Below, piece by piece: positions 28,431 through 37,013 of a DNA stretch of 64,000 nt. A program made the translations under genes and the position numbers. The notes beneath the pieces were generated by a model. That model did no database searches and was not told where the DNA came from. It worked only from the letters and a program-made list of their open reading frames with translations. Origin of the DNA: Paenibacillus eucommiae (GTDB taxonomy: Bacteria; Bacillota; Bacilli; Paenibacillales; NBRC-103111); NCBI RefSeq assembly GCF_017874215.1, contig NZ_JAGGLB010000001.1, positions 434,001-498,000 on the forward strand. Direction: 5' to 3'. How positions within the stretch are numbered: the stretch's first letter is position 1; the number at the start of each line of letters is the position of its first letter.

Positions 28431-28866
28431 TCTTTTGCCCCCCTGATCATTTTGCGCGGTAAAACCGGCATACAAAGAAGATGGGATATCCTAACTAGCA
28501 CCTTCTTCATGTTTATATTATATTTGAAACACATCCCCTTCTCTATACGCATGACTTGACATTCATGTACACTTGTTTACTTAGAGTCACTAATAAAAAA
28601 GTTAATGGCATATTGGATCGAGAAAGCTTCAACTGTTGCGTCAGCTCCAAGTCTCAATCCAGTCTGACAAAATTCATGTAATTGAAATTCCAAAATCATT
28701 GGTCGATAACTAGGTCTATACCATCTCAAAAAGTATAATTAATCTGTACAAAATGGTATGGTACTTTGGCCAGATATTGACTATGCTAGGTAGGATGGCT
28801 ATCCATTTATTAAATTCGATTCCAGGTATTCTGCTGAAACAAAACCTTGAGGAAAAGAGCGATCGC

Positions 28867-30018
28867 ATGAGGAAACAAATCAAAGTAGGCATTGTCGGAG
28901 CCGGCAGCTGGGCAGAATGCCATGTAGAAGCATACCAGGCCATCCCGCAGATGGAAGTGGTCTCCCTATGCGATACGATTATGGAAAAGGCCAACGAAAC
29001 GGCTGATCGTTATGGCATCCGTGGACGCTATAACAGCCTGAATGAAATGCTGGCAAAGCAAGACATCGATCTGATCAGCGTGGCCACGCATGAACTGCAT
29101 CATTATGTACCGACCGTTCTGGCGCTAAAAAATAGCAAGCATGTTGTGATCGACCAACCGGTAGTGAACAATCCCTTGTCGGCCCTTGAAATGTGGAAAA
29201 ATGCCATACGAAGCAACAAGCAATTGTTCGTCACACGCCCGTCCCGTTTCTTAAAGCCTTATGCTGATGCCTATGCGCAGCTGCAATCCGGACAGATCGG
29301 AAAGCTGCAGCAGCTGATCTTCCACCGCACCCGCAGCGAGCGGCTCTTCCAGGCTTATCATCGTCTGCCGACCTACTTCGAAATGCTTGTTCACGATCTG
29401 GACCTCGCCTTCTGGCTGAGTAACGCCGACTTTATACAGGTGGGTCAGGCATTCGGATCGAAACCGCTCCGCAACGGCTTGCGCAATATCGAGCGGTTGG
29501 ATTTCGAATTCGGAAATGGCGTAACCGTCACAATGTCCTCCTTATGGACACCTGATGGTGAAACTGAACAAGGCGAAGTGCAACATAAAGAAATACAAGA
29601 TGGAGAAATACAACATGACAACACGCATGGGGAAATACAATCGTTGACCACGGGTACGCTGGAGCTCATAGGAGAAAAAGGGACAATTTCCATCGATACC
29701 GGAGATATCGCCCTTTTGATCGGAGATCCTTGGAATTGGCAGGCTTCCCTGCTGCCTGAAGCACTGAAGGAGCAACTGAGATCCGCTTCGATTGCAGCGC
29801 TCCATGAACAATTGAAGTCTTATGTCGCTTATCTGGGTGAAGAAGAAGAAGAAGACGCAGACACAGACACAGACGCAGCAGCAGGAAAAAAAGCAGGAGC
29901 AGGAGAAGATTCAAAAAAAACGCTTGATTATAGCTCTATGAAACAATCGCAGCAAATCATTCAATTTTGCGATGCTATGCTTCGGTCTCTGGATTTTAAT
30001 TACCCTGTACGATTTTGA
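28867..30018 (+). CDS. Gfo/Idh/MocA-family oxidoreductase with low-complexity inserts
   Basis: A 383-residue NAD(P)-dependent sugar dehydrogenase-like protein. The Rossmann motif is VGIVGAGSWAECH; the family's conserved Lys region reads NSKHVVIDQPV, with Asp-Gln in place of the usual Glu-Lys-Pro, so the catalytic lysine may be missing. Two inserts are unusual: a repeated GEVQHKEIQDGEIQH stretch near residue 235 and an acidic EEEEEDADTDTD stretch near 335. GAGGAAAAGAG precedes ATG 28867; the longer frame from 28753 is leader sequence shared with the region at 17.7 kb. Confidence 0.75.
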   Translation: MRKQIKVGIVGAGSWAECHVEAYQAIPQMEVVSLCDTIMEKANETADRYGIRGRYNSLNEMLAKQDIDLISVATHELHHYVPTVLALKNSKHVVIDQPVVNNPLSALEMWKNAIRSNKQLFVTRPSRFLKPYADAYAQLQSGQIGKLQQLIFHRTRSERLFQAYHRLPTYFEMLVHDLDLAFWLSNADFIQVGQAFGSKPLRNGLRNIERLDFEFGNGVTVTMSSLWTPDGETEQGEVQHKEIQDGEIQHDNTHGEIQSLTTGTLELIGEKGTISIDTGDIALLIGDPWNWQASLLPEALKEQLRSASIAALHEQLKSYVAYLGEEEEEDADTDTDAAAGKKAGAGEDSKKTLDYSSMKQSQQIIQFCDAMLRSLDFNYPVRF

Positions 30019-30072
30019 GATCTGATGTCCGACAAACACTTAAAATCGAATCCAACCTGTCCTTGGGGCAAT

Positions 30073-30238
30073 GATGCAAAAGTACATCTTTTTTGGATCT
30101 AAATGGACCAGGTAAAGGTAATTCCTGTAATACTGCAGGTTTTCTGCTTTGAGCACTGCTAGAGGCTTTTTTCCTGCACAATTGCAGGAATTCTAGGTAA
30201 CACCCGATTTCAGGTGAAAAATCCTGCACTTTCGCAGG
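30073..30238. repeat. Array of CCTGCA-NNNN-TGCAGG hairpins (family 5)
   Basis: Hairpins at 30124 (CCTGTAATACTGCAGG), 30173 (CCTGCACAATTGCAGG) and 30223 (CCTGCACTTTCGCAGG) are 49 and 50 bp apart. A weaker one (GATGCAAAAGTACATC) precedes at 30073, 51 bp away. Stems are kept while the 4-nt loops differ. The array fills the gap between the oxidoreductase gene and the next gene. Confidence 0.75.
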
Positions 30239-30306
30239 TTTTACTATGGGTAGAGTCCGGTCCCTCGCGGTAACCTATTAATAATAACGATTATTTGGAG
30301 GTAATT

Positions 30307-31416
30307 ATGTCGAAGCCTAGAAAAAGAATCGCGGCCATCATTACGGAGTATTGGGATATTAACCATGCGGACGTAATCATTACCAAATTTTTGGACGGGT
30401 ACACGTTAAACGGAAGAGCTTATACATCCACGGTGGATATCGTCTCCATGTACATCGATCAATATCCGGCTAACGATATGGGCAGGGATATGGCGGCCAA
30501 ACACGGCGTGGCGCTGCACGGGTCGATTCGCGAAGCATTGCTGAACGGTGATCCTTCTTTCCAACTTGACGGCATTATTATCATCGGAGAGCTCGGCGAA
30601 TATCCAATGAACGAATTTGATCAAATTCTGTATCCGCGGAGGAAATTTTTTGAGGAATGCCTGAATATCATGCTGGAATTCAATCGCATCGTTCCGGTAT
30701 TTACGGACAAGGGCTTTGCCGTAGTCCAAGAGGACATTGAATGGATGTATGACCAAATCAAGCGGCATAACATCCCGTTCATGTCCAGCTCAGTGCTTCC
30801 TTTCGCACCGCGTATCCCTGCAACGACGGGAATCCCATACGGCGCACCGATGCACAAAATGCTGGGCTTTGCCTACGACGATGTGGAGCGTTATTGCTAC
30901 CACACGATGGAAATGATGCAAAGCGTTGCCGAAAACCGCGCCTATGGTGAAACCGGCATCAGAGCCGTAAGAACCTACCGGGACCAAGCAGCGATTGACC
31001 GGATTATATCGGATGATTGGAAGCAAATGTACGAGGCGCTTGGTGGCTTTGTCAATCTGCGCGATATCGAGATGTTTCCATACATGCTGAAACTTCCTGT
31101 TTTCGTCGAGCTGGAGTACGTGGACGGGCTGCAGGCTGGTATTATTTTCGCAGAGCCGGAAGGCCGGATGTTTGTTTCAGCTTATCAAGTCGTAGAAGGC
31201 GAACCTCCCGTATGCGTCGAATTCAGGCTGCAGAATCAAAAGCCGCACAGCCATTTCAGCTATATGGTACTGGCCATCGAGCGGTTTATGCACACGCATA
31301 TCCCGCCTTATCCAGTGGAGCGCTCTCTGCTCACAACCGGGGCATTGGATGCTCTGATGCGATCCCTGCATGCCGGAAAAGAAATCGAAACGCCGCATCT
31401 GCACGTTCATTATTAA
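30307..31416 (+). CDS. Conserved protein of unknown function, 369 aa
   Basis: I do not recognise a characterised family. The protein is soluble, starts MSKPRKRIAAIITEYW and contains a Rossmann-like opening, IIIIGELGEYP near residue 100, and several His and Tyr-rich stretches (RYCYHTMEMM; ending HLHVHY). Position next to a Gfo/Idh/MocA gene in the same direction suggests a role in the same sugar pathway. TTGGAGG 5 bases before ATG 30307 sets the start; the frame itself opens at TTG 30295, inside that site. Confidence 0.7.
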   Translation: MSKPRKRIAAIITEYWDINHADVIITKFLDGYTLNGRAYTSTVDIVSMYIDQYPANDMGRDMAAKHGVALHGSIREALLNGDPSFQLDGIIIIGELGEYPMNEFDQILYPRRKFFEECLNIMLEFNRIVPVFTDKGFAVVQEDIEWMYDQIKRHNIPFMSSSVLPFAPRIPATTGIPYGAPMHKMLGFAYDDVERYCYHTMEMMQSVAENRAYGETGIRAVRTYRDQAAIDRIISDDWKQMYEALGGFVNLRDIEMFPYMLKLPVFVELEYVDGLQAGIIFAEPEGRMFVSAYQVVEGEPPVCVEFRLQNQKPHSHFSYMVLAIERFMHTHIPPYPVERSLLTTGALDALMRSLHAGKEIETPHLHVHY

Positions 31417-31475
31417 TAATTGGGAAATGGATGTGGAAGTAGGAACAAATCTTTAAATGATGCTGTCGCTTTTAA

Positions 31476-31498
31476 ACCCACACCCACACCCACACCCA
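31476..31498. repeat. CCCACA microsatellite
   Basis: About three and a half copies of CCCACA stand in tandem downstream of the 369-residue gene. No function is visible. Confidence 0.6.
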
Positions 31499-31597
31499 TT
31501 TCCTATTCCAGCTGCAGGAGCAGAACAAGCCATGCCCGAACGGACAGCCGGCAGGCGTCTGTTTCCTGACAGAAAGGGATAGTGATGATAATGAATT

Positions 31598-31788
31598 TTT
31601 AACGATGTTTTTCATCGCTAAAGTTGGTGTTTATTGAAAATTTGGCTCAATAACGATGTTTTATATTCTTAAAGAGTCAAAAAAATTCTCTTTTAGCTAT
31701 TTCATGTAACTTTAACGATGTTTTTCATCGCTAAATGAGGAATCCACTGCAAAACCAACTCTATAACGATGTTTTTCATCACTAAAAC
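31598..31788. repeat. Four-hairpin AACGATG array (family 4, first copy)
   Basis: Left arms AACGATG are at 31601, 31652, 31714 and 31765 (spacing 51, 62, 51). Sites 1 and 3 read AACGATGTTTTTCATCGCT, site 4 differs by one base, and site 2 is degenerate in its right arm. Spacers are unlike those of the second array at 47.5 kb, but the distances agree to within one base. Confidence 0.85.
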
Positions 31789-31823
31789 GAGCTAAAGCTC
31801 TCCATTCACTTTTGAAGCTTACC

Positions 31824-31874
31824 AAAAAAGCCAGAGGCAGGCGACCATCAAGGTCGTTTGCTTCCGGCTTTTTT
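31824..31874. terminator. Bidirectional terminator
   Basis: AAAAAAGCC...GGCGACC pairs with GGTCG...GGCTTTTTT across a short loop. It separates the plus-strand unknown gene from the convergent ABC exporter genes. Confidence 0.85.
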
Positions 31875-31884
31875 GTATTTGTCT

Positions 31885-32040
31885 TCCACCACTTTTACTA
31901 CTCTTTTTACTCTTTACATACTCTTACCCTCTCTTACTCACTCTCCATCTATTTGCTTTTCCCTCACTTACTCACTTTTGTCACTCTTACTCACTCTTAC
32001 TCACTATTTCTCACTCTCACTTACTCACCTTTGCTCAAAC
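31885..32040. repeat. Polypyrimidine TCACTC/TTACTC tract
   Basis: About 155 bp are almost free of G and are built of degenerate units such as ACTCACTCTT and TCACTTACTC. It lies just downstream of the bidirectional terminator, before the stop of the ABC-2 permease. I see no gene in it; the long open frames here follow from its composition. Confidence 0.7.
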
Positions 32041-32079
32041 TTCCCCAATCTTACCAGCTATTTGTTGCACCATAACTCC

Positions 32080-33201
32080 TCACCGCACCGCCAGCTTTGT
32101 ACGGCGGAACAAGGCGCCCCCGAGCAAGAAGGCAGCTACTCCCCATACCGCTAGAACAGCGATGCTCAGCCAGAAATCTCCCGTCAAGAACCCTTCGCCG
32201 TATACCATACCATCACGCAATACGTTTACGAAATAAGTGAGTGGGATTCCCTGGGTGACTGACTGCAGCCATTCGGGCAAGGTGTTCGTCGGGAAAAAGA
32301 TGCCGCTCAGGAACATCATCAGGAAGCTGGCGATATTCGCTACACCCATGTAGGCTTCCATCGATTTGCTGAATGATGAGATCAAGTAGCCGAGTGCGTT
32401 AAATGCCAGACTTCCCACAAAGAAGGCGACCAAAAGCGTCAAGAAGTCAATGTGCAGGTTCGCTCCAAAGCCAAATACACCAATTGCCGTAAGCAGCACA
32501 ATTTGAACAATACCAAGCACGTAACGTACTGCCATACTAGCCAAGCCGAACAGGCCCAGACTGACTGGCGTCATGCGCAGCCGCTTCATCAAGCCATTAC
32601 GGCGCATCTCCACGAGATCCACCATCCCGAACAGCCCGCCTTGCGCAAGAGAGAGGGCAATCATCCCCGTAAGCAGAAAATCGACATAGCTCAAATCTTC
32701 GCTTCCGGCGGATACCGAGCTAATTTTCATGTGGAGGGACGGTTCTATTCCCGCCGCTGCCCAGTTTGCTTGCTGTACGAAACGGTCGATAATGCCCGCC
32801 AGCGCCTGTGAAGCCGCGTTCTGCTCCTTCTCCGTATTGAAAATCAGCTCCAGCGCCTCTTCTCCACTTGGCAGAACGATAGCGGCTTCCACCGTCTTAT
32901 CCTTAATCCAGTCGAGGGCCTGTTCCCGGCTTACCGGCTCCTTCGTTTCCCATTCCAGTACGGGAATTTGACGAAGCTGCTCCAGCAGTGCCGCCGAAGA
33001 CTCGCTTTGCGTTTCGCTGACGACCGCTACCTTCGACTTGAATTCACCACCATCACCGCCTCCGCCAAAAATAAGCATAAACAGTACCATCAAAATAATA
33101 GGAAAAAAAATATTCCAGAACCAGACCGCCTTTTCTCTGAACATCATTTTCAGATGCGCACCAAACAGCTTGCCTAATTGATTGCCATGGCTTAGCTTCA
33201 T
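32080..33201 (-). CDS. ABC-2-type exporter permease
   Basis: A 373-residue permease with an N-terminal helix (WFWNIFFPIILMVLFMLIFGG), a 130-residue extracellular domain, and five further membrane helices at about residues 180-370. This is the ABC2_membrane_3 arrangement used for drug, lipid or peptide export. GGAGGG sits 7 bases before ATG 33201, at the end of the ATPase gene, so the two are translationally coupled. Confidence 0.85.
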   Translation of the reverse strand: MKLSHGNQLGKLFGAHLKMMFREKAVWFWNIFFPIILMVLFMLIFGGGGDGGEFKSKVAVVSETQSESSAALLEQLRQIPVLEWETKEPVSREQALDWIKDKTVEAAIVLPSGEEALELIFNTEKEQNAASQALAGIIDRFVQQANWAAAGIEPSLHMKISSVSAGSEDLSYVDFLLTGMIALSLAQGGLFGMVDLVEMRRNGLMKRLRMTPVSLGLFGLASMAVRYVLGIVQIVLLTAIGVFGFGANLHIDFLTLLVAFFVGSLAFNALGYLISSFSKSMEAYMGVANIASFLMMFLSGIFFPTNTLPEWLQSVTQGIPLTYFVNVLRDGMVYGEGFLTGDFWLSIAVLAVWGVAAFLLGGALFRRTKLAVR

Positions 33202-33203
33202 CT

Positions 33204-34133
33204 TTAGTCCCTCCATTCCTTGCCCGTGAAGGAGATGAAGACATCCTCCAGGGTCATCTCGCGAATGGATACCTGATCTACCCGATAGCCGCGCTCCTTC
33301 GTAAAGCCGAAGAGACTATACAGTGTATCCTCCGGATGCTCCGTCCACAGCCGGATATCCGCCCCCTCGCGTTCAGCGCGAATTACGGTATCCACGCTCT
33401 GGGCCAGCAATTCCGTCTCCTTCGCAGCCTCTTCGCCGTCCATCAGCGACAGCCGAATTTCCCGCTCCTTCGTAAGCTGTCCAATCAAGGCTGATGGCGT
33501 ATCGAGCGTTACGACCCGCCCTTGATCGACAATGCAGACGCGGTCACTCAGCTTCTCCGCTTCTTCCATATAATGAGTCGTCAGAATCGTCGTCTTGCCC
33601 AGCTCTTTGAGCATCAGCACAATATCCCAGATGTTACGGCGCGCCTGCGGATCCAGTCCCGTCGTCGGTTCATCGAGAAAAATAATCGCAGGGTTGCTAA
33701 TCATCCCCAGCCCTATTGCCAGACGCTGCCGCTGTCCGCCGGAGAGGGATTTAACCCTTTTGCCCTGATGATCTGTCAAGCTAACCATTTGAAGTGCCTG
33801 CTCGACGGAGAGCGGATCCGGGTAAAAGGACGCGAACAAGTCGAGGTTTTCCCGAACAGTCAGCAATTCGAACATCGCACTGGACTGCGGCTGCACACCG
33901 ATCATGAACTTGATGCGATCCGCATCCTTCCCCCAATTCAAGCCTCCCACCGTAATCGAGCCGCTGTCCGGCGGCTGCAAGCCTTCAATCATCTCCAGCG
34001 TCGTCGTTTTTCCGGCCCCATTGGGTCCGATAATCGTGAATACTTCACCCGGCTCCACACTAAAGCTAATATCCTCCACTGCCGTCACGGAACCAAAGGT
34101 TTTGCGCAAATGCACTACTTCCAGAATAGCCAT
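33204..34133 (-). CDS. ABC exporter ATPase (DrrA-like)
   Basis: A 309-residue ATPase with Walker A GPNGAGKTT, signature LSGGQRQRL, Walker B AIIFLDEPTTGLD and the H-loop TTHYMEEAEKLSD. A C-terminal extension of about 80 residues is like that of DrrA drug-export ATPases. The frame extends upstream to 34229, but GGAGGG before ATG 34133 and the family start (MAILEVVHLRK) support the shorter protein. Its substrate is unknown. Confidence 0.88.
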   Translation of the reverse strand: MAILEVVHLRKTFGSVTAVEDISFSVEPGEVFTIIGPNGAGKTTTLEMIEGLQPPDSGSITVGGLNWGKDADRIKFMIGVQPQSSAMFELLTVRENLDLFASFYPDPLSVEQALQMVSLTDHQGKRVKSLSGGQRQRLAIGLGMISNPAIIFLDEPTTGLDPQARRNIWDIVLMLKELGKTTILTTHYMEEAEKLSDRVCIVDQGRVVTLDTPSALIGQLTKEREIRLSLMDGEEAAKETELLAQSVDTVIRAEREGADIRLWTEHPEDTLYSLFGFTKERGYRVDQVSIREMTLEDVFISFTGKEWRD

Positions 34134-34351
34134 GCGTCTACATCCCTCCAATGTTCTAAACACTAATATATGCTCCATTGTAGCGGACATGAACCTAGTG
34201 TACGACGGTCTCCGGCATGCTTTTGCCATCAGTCCCGAGACCTAGTGAGCGGAAAGCGCTAAGAAACTGCTTGGAAAAAAATGTTTTAATTTGTGGAAAT
34301 TTGTGGTACGGTTTTACATGTATGACAGATCATTGAATAGGAGAAGAAGAC

Positions 34352-35500
34352 ATGAAAAAGATAGCGAAACTATGGATGGTAAGTATGATCCTAGTTATAT
34401 GTGCTGCATGCAGTACACCAGAACAGAATAGCGGTGCTAGCTCAAGCCCTTCTACTTCTGCAACAGTTGGAAATGAGACTAATCAGCAGAATGAGCCGGA
34501 AGCTGTACAGACGGCTAATGTCAAGAAAGCGGAACCGTCGCCCGTATATCCAACAACTTTCGACACAGGGGATGTACTGCTCTATCCCAACCAATATGAA
34601 ATCAGCATGGTATCGACGGAGTTTTCCACCAAGGTTTCTCCTCCGAATCCAGGAACCCTATATTCCTATTATGAAGTCAAAGACCCTGACAAAATTTACG
34701 TGCATAACGTGTTTCATGTAAAAAATTTGGGTGGCACATCCATTTCTGCTGATGAAATTATGAATGTCAAAATTATGTATGATGGCAAGTATGAATACAC
34801 AGGATTTTCAACGATTGAAGAGGACGGCGGCAGTGAATTAAGCTATAGCAATATTACTTTTATTGCTCCGTTGACCAGCGGCAAGCTGCATTTCCTAACG
34901 GAGGTTCCATTAGAAGTGAAAACCAGCGGCAAATCGGTAGAAGTTGTGGTGACTGCAAATGGTAACAGTGTAAAAGGAACCAATACTACCTCGAAAGGCC
35001 AGACGTTGACGATGGGAAAAGAGCACCCCCTGCCCGAACAGACAGCTTGGCAGCAATATAAACCACTTAAGGCAGCTGAGAAGACAGTTGATGAAGCCTA
35101 TGCCGAACTAACGATCCTGGATGCTAAGTTTGAAACGTCGGTTAAACCACCCAAAGCAAGCGGAATGTACTCGTACTATGAAGTAAAAGATCCGGGCAAG
35201 ATCTACGCACATATCTCGTTTGCATTCAAAAACCTTATGACCATAGGGAAGGACGCGGAAGAGGCGATATCGGTTCGTCTTATCTATAATAATAAATATG
35301 AATATAGGGGTTTTTCCACGATTGAGGAAGACAATGGCTCTAATTTTACGTACAGCAACATTGTGAAGATCGACCCGCTTTCAACGGAGCGGATTCATTA
35401 TGTGATCGAGGTACCTGTCGAAGTGAAGGACAGCGGATTGCCGGTTGTGTTCGTGATACGAATGAACGAGACGGATTATTATTACGAGATGAAACCATAG
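34352..35500 (+). CDS. Lipoprotein with two homologous domains
   Basis: A 382-residue lipoprotein of unknown function. The signal peptide ends in lipobox ICAAC, followed by a Ser/Thr/Gln/Asn spacer. Two homologous beta-rich domains follow (about residues 85-215 and 250-382); both contain LYSYYEVKDPDKIY-like and KYEYxGFSTIEED blocks and a VEVK strand. It is divergent from the ABC exporter and could be its partner, but nothing in the sequence proves that. GGAGAAGAAG precedes the ATG. Confidence 0.75.
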   Translation: MKKIAKLWMVSMILVICAACSTPEQNSGASSSPSTSATVGNETNQQNEPEAVQTANVKKAEPSPVYPTTFDTGDVLLYPNQYEISMVSTEFSTKVSPPNPGTLYSYYEVKDPDKIYVHNVFHVKNLGGTSISADEIMNVKIMYDGKYEYTGFSTIEEDGGSELSYSNITFIAPLTSGKLHFLTEVPLEVKTSGKSVEVVVTANGNSVKGTNTTSKGQTLTMGKEHPLPEQTAWQQYKPLKAAEKTVDEAYAELTILDAKFETSVKPPKASGMYSYYEVKDPGKIYAHISFAFKNLMTIGKDAEEAISVRLIYNNKYEYRGFSTIEEDNGSNFTYSNIVKIDPLSTERIHYVIEVPVEVKDSGLPVVFVIRMNETDYYYEMKP

Positions 35501-35582
35501 ACGTAGGCTCATAGCCTTGGAAGATCAGAGTCCCTCTCTTTGTAGCCCAAAGCGACGGACTCCACCCTTTAGAAAGCGACTA

Positions 35583-35628
35583 GAAAGCTTACGGACCTCA
35601 GCCCCTTTATTTGTGTCCGTAAGCATCT
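35583..35628. repeat. Single TTACGGAC inverted pair (family 1)
   Basis: GCTTACGGAC and GTCCGTAAGC enclose CCCCTTTATTTGT, the inner motif of family 1. The facing sites start 26 bp apart, about half a pitch unit. It lies between the convergent lipoprotein and binding-protein genes and could act as a weak terminator. Confidence 0.75.
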
Positions 35629-35630
35629 GT

Positions 35631-37013
35631 TTACCCCGTTTGCTCCTGCTCCATCCTCGCCACTGACAAAGCCTGCTGAGCCTTAGCCTGAATTTGCTGT
35701 AAAACCTGCTCAATCGACTTCTCGTTTTTCCATACACCCTCCATTTCCTGATTGATGATGTTGATTAAAGTCATATAAAAGGATGGCGGCACATTCTCTG
35801 CCACTGATTCTTCCTCCACATCCATTCTTAGCTTGCTGAAGGGCTCCAGGCTTATTCCGTCCCTCTCTTTCAGCGCTGATGTATGTGTAGGTAAGGAATA
35901 GGTTTCCAGCTTGGCCATCTCCTGACCATTTAAAAATTTAACAACTTCCCACGCCGCTTCCAGATTTGTAGTCCCGCTATGAATACCATATATACGGTTC
36001 ATGCTCATCACTGTGCTTACGTCCCGGTTCGCCGGATTGACGGGATGAGTGACGATGTCCCATTTGAATGATATCCCCTTGTCCTTAAGAGTCCTTATAT
36101 ACTCAGGTCCGTAAATGGTCATAGCAGCATGCCCTTCACTAAACTTATCTTCCCAATCCTTGTAGATAACGCCCTTTTTATAAGAATCTACGAGCAGATG
36201 GAACAGCTTCCTCCACTTCTCGGTGTCTATTTGAAACTCATGATTTTCATCAAAATAGCTAAGCTTCTCAGTCCCTGCCAAGGAAAAGATCGCATTGCTA
36301 AAATGGCCCCAGTTTCCGCTGTATCCATAAATACGTTCGGCCCCCTCCTCCACAGGAAACTTAGCTGCCAGCAGAAGCATTTCCTCCCAGCTCATTTGAT
36401 CTGTAGGCACAGGAATCCGGTAACGCTCAAATAAATCCTGGTTGAAAAAAAGTGCACTGCTGTTAAAAGAAGCAGCAAGTCCTAGAAGTTTTCCTTGCCC
36501 TTTTTGCTGCAAAAATTGTAGCATGCCTGGTTGTACACGCTCCGTATCGAACTTGTCCCGCTTCATTAAAGCTCCTAAATCATAGAGGATACCGCGTTCA
36601 CTCATTCTTTCGTATACCCCTATACCATCCATCACAATAATATCAGGCTTGGTTTCCTCAATTAGTTTGTCGTATTGTTCTGGCAATTGAAAAGATTCTC
36701 CGTGGTCTGTTGGGATGACGGTGAAGTTGATATTTGGAAATTGCAAAGAAAGCACGCCCCCCACCGAACTGTAAAAACCCTCCTCCGTATAGGCATTGAT
36801 ACTCAGCTCGCTCTTCCATTCTTCAGGACCGGGTGCTGTCTTAGAACATGCTGAAATCAAACATGTACAAAGTAATAAAAGGACTACGATTCCAGTTGCT
36901 CTAGCAGCTAGCACGCCGTTTCCCAATACCTTCTGGGCCTTCTTGGTCTTCCCCGTCTTCTCCGAATTCTCGTATTCCACTTTTCTCTGGCCTCTATTCT
37001 CAGGTTGCATCAT
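35631..37013 (-). CDS. Solute-binding lipoprotein (family 1), second of a tandem pair
   Basis: A 460-residue extracellular binding protein with an unusually long charged N-terminus (about 35 residues), then a hydrophobic segment and lipobox LISAC. The body has the bacterial binding-protein fold (IIVMDGIGVYERM; AAMTIYGPEYIRTL). Its ATG overlaps the stop of the preceding paralogue. No permease genes adjoin, so it is either an orphan receptor or serves a transporter encoded elsewhere. Confidence 0.8.
   Translation of the reverse strand: MMQPENRGQRKVEYENSEKTGKTKKAQKVLGNGVLAARATGIVVLLLLCTCLISACSKTAPGPEEWKSELSINAYTEEGFYSSVGGVLSLQFPNINFTVIPTDHGESFQLPEQYDKLIEETKPDIIVMDGIGVYERMSERGILYDLGALMKRDKFDTERVQPGMLQFLQQKGQGKLLGLAASFNSSALFFNQDLFERYRIPVPTDQMSWEEMLLLAAKFPVEEGAERIYGYSGNWGHFSNAIFSLAGTEKLSYFDENHEFQIDTEKWRKLFHLLVDSYKKGVIYKDWEDKFSEGHAAMTIYGPEYIRTLKDKGISFKWDIVTHPVNPANRDVSTVMSMNRIYGIHSGTTNLEAAWEVVKFLNGQEMAKLETYSLPTHTSALKERDGISLEPFSKLRMDVEEESVAENVPPSFYMTLINIINQEMEGVWKNEKSIEQVLQQIQAKAQQALSVARMEQEQTG

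Noticed and set aside
29445..29914. Minus-strand frames opposite the oxidoreductase inserts
   Set aside because: They arise from the low-complexity repeats of the plus-strand gene.
31812..32154. Ser/Thr/Leu/Tyr-rich frames near 31.9 kb
   Set aside because: They are translations of the polypyrimidine tract and terminator.
34247..34262. cre-like GGAAAGCGCTAAGA between exporter and lipoprotein genes
   Set aside because: Only about 10 of 14 positions match and the half-site TTTCA is missing.
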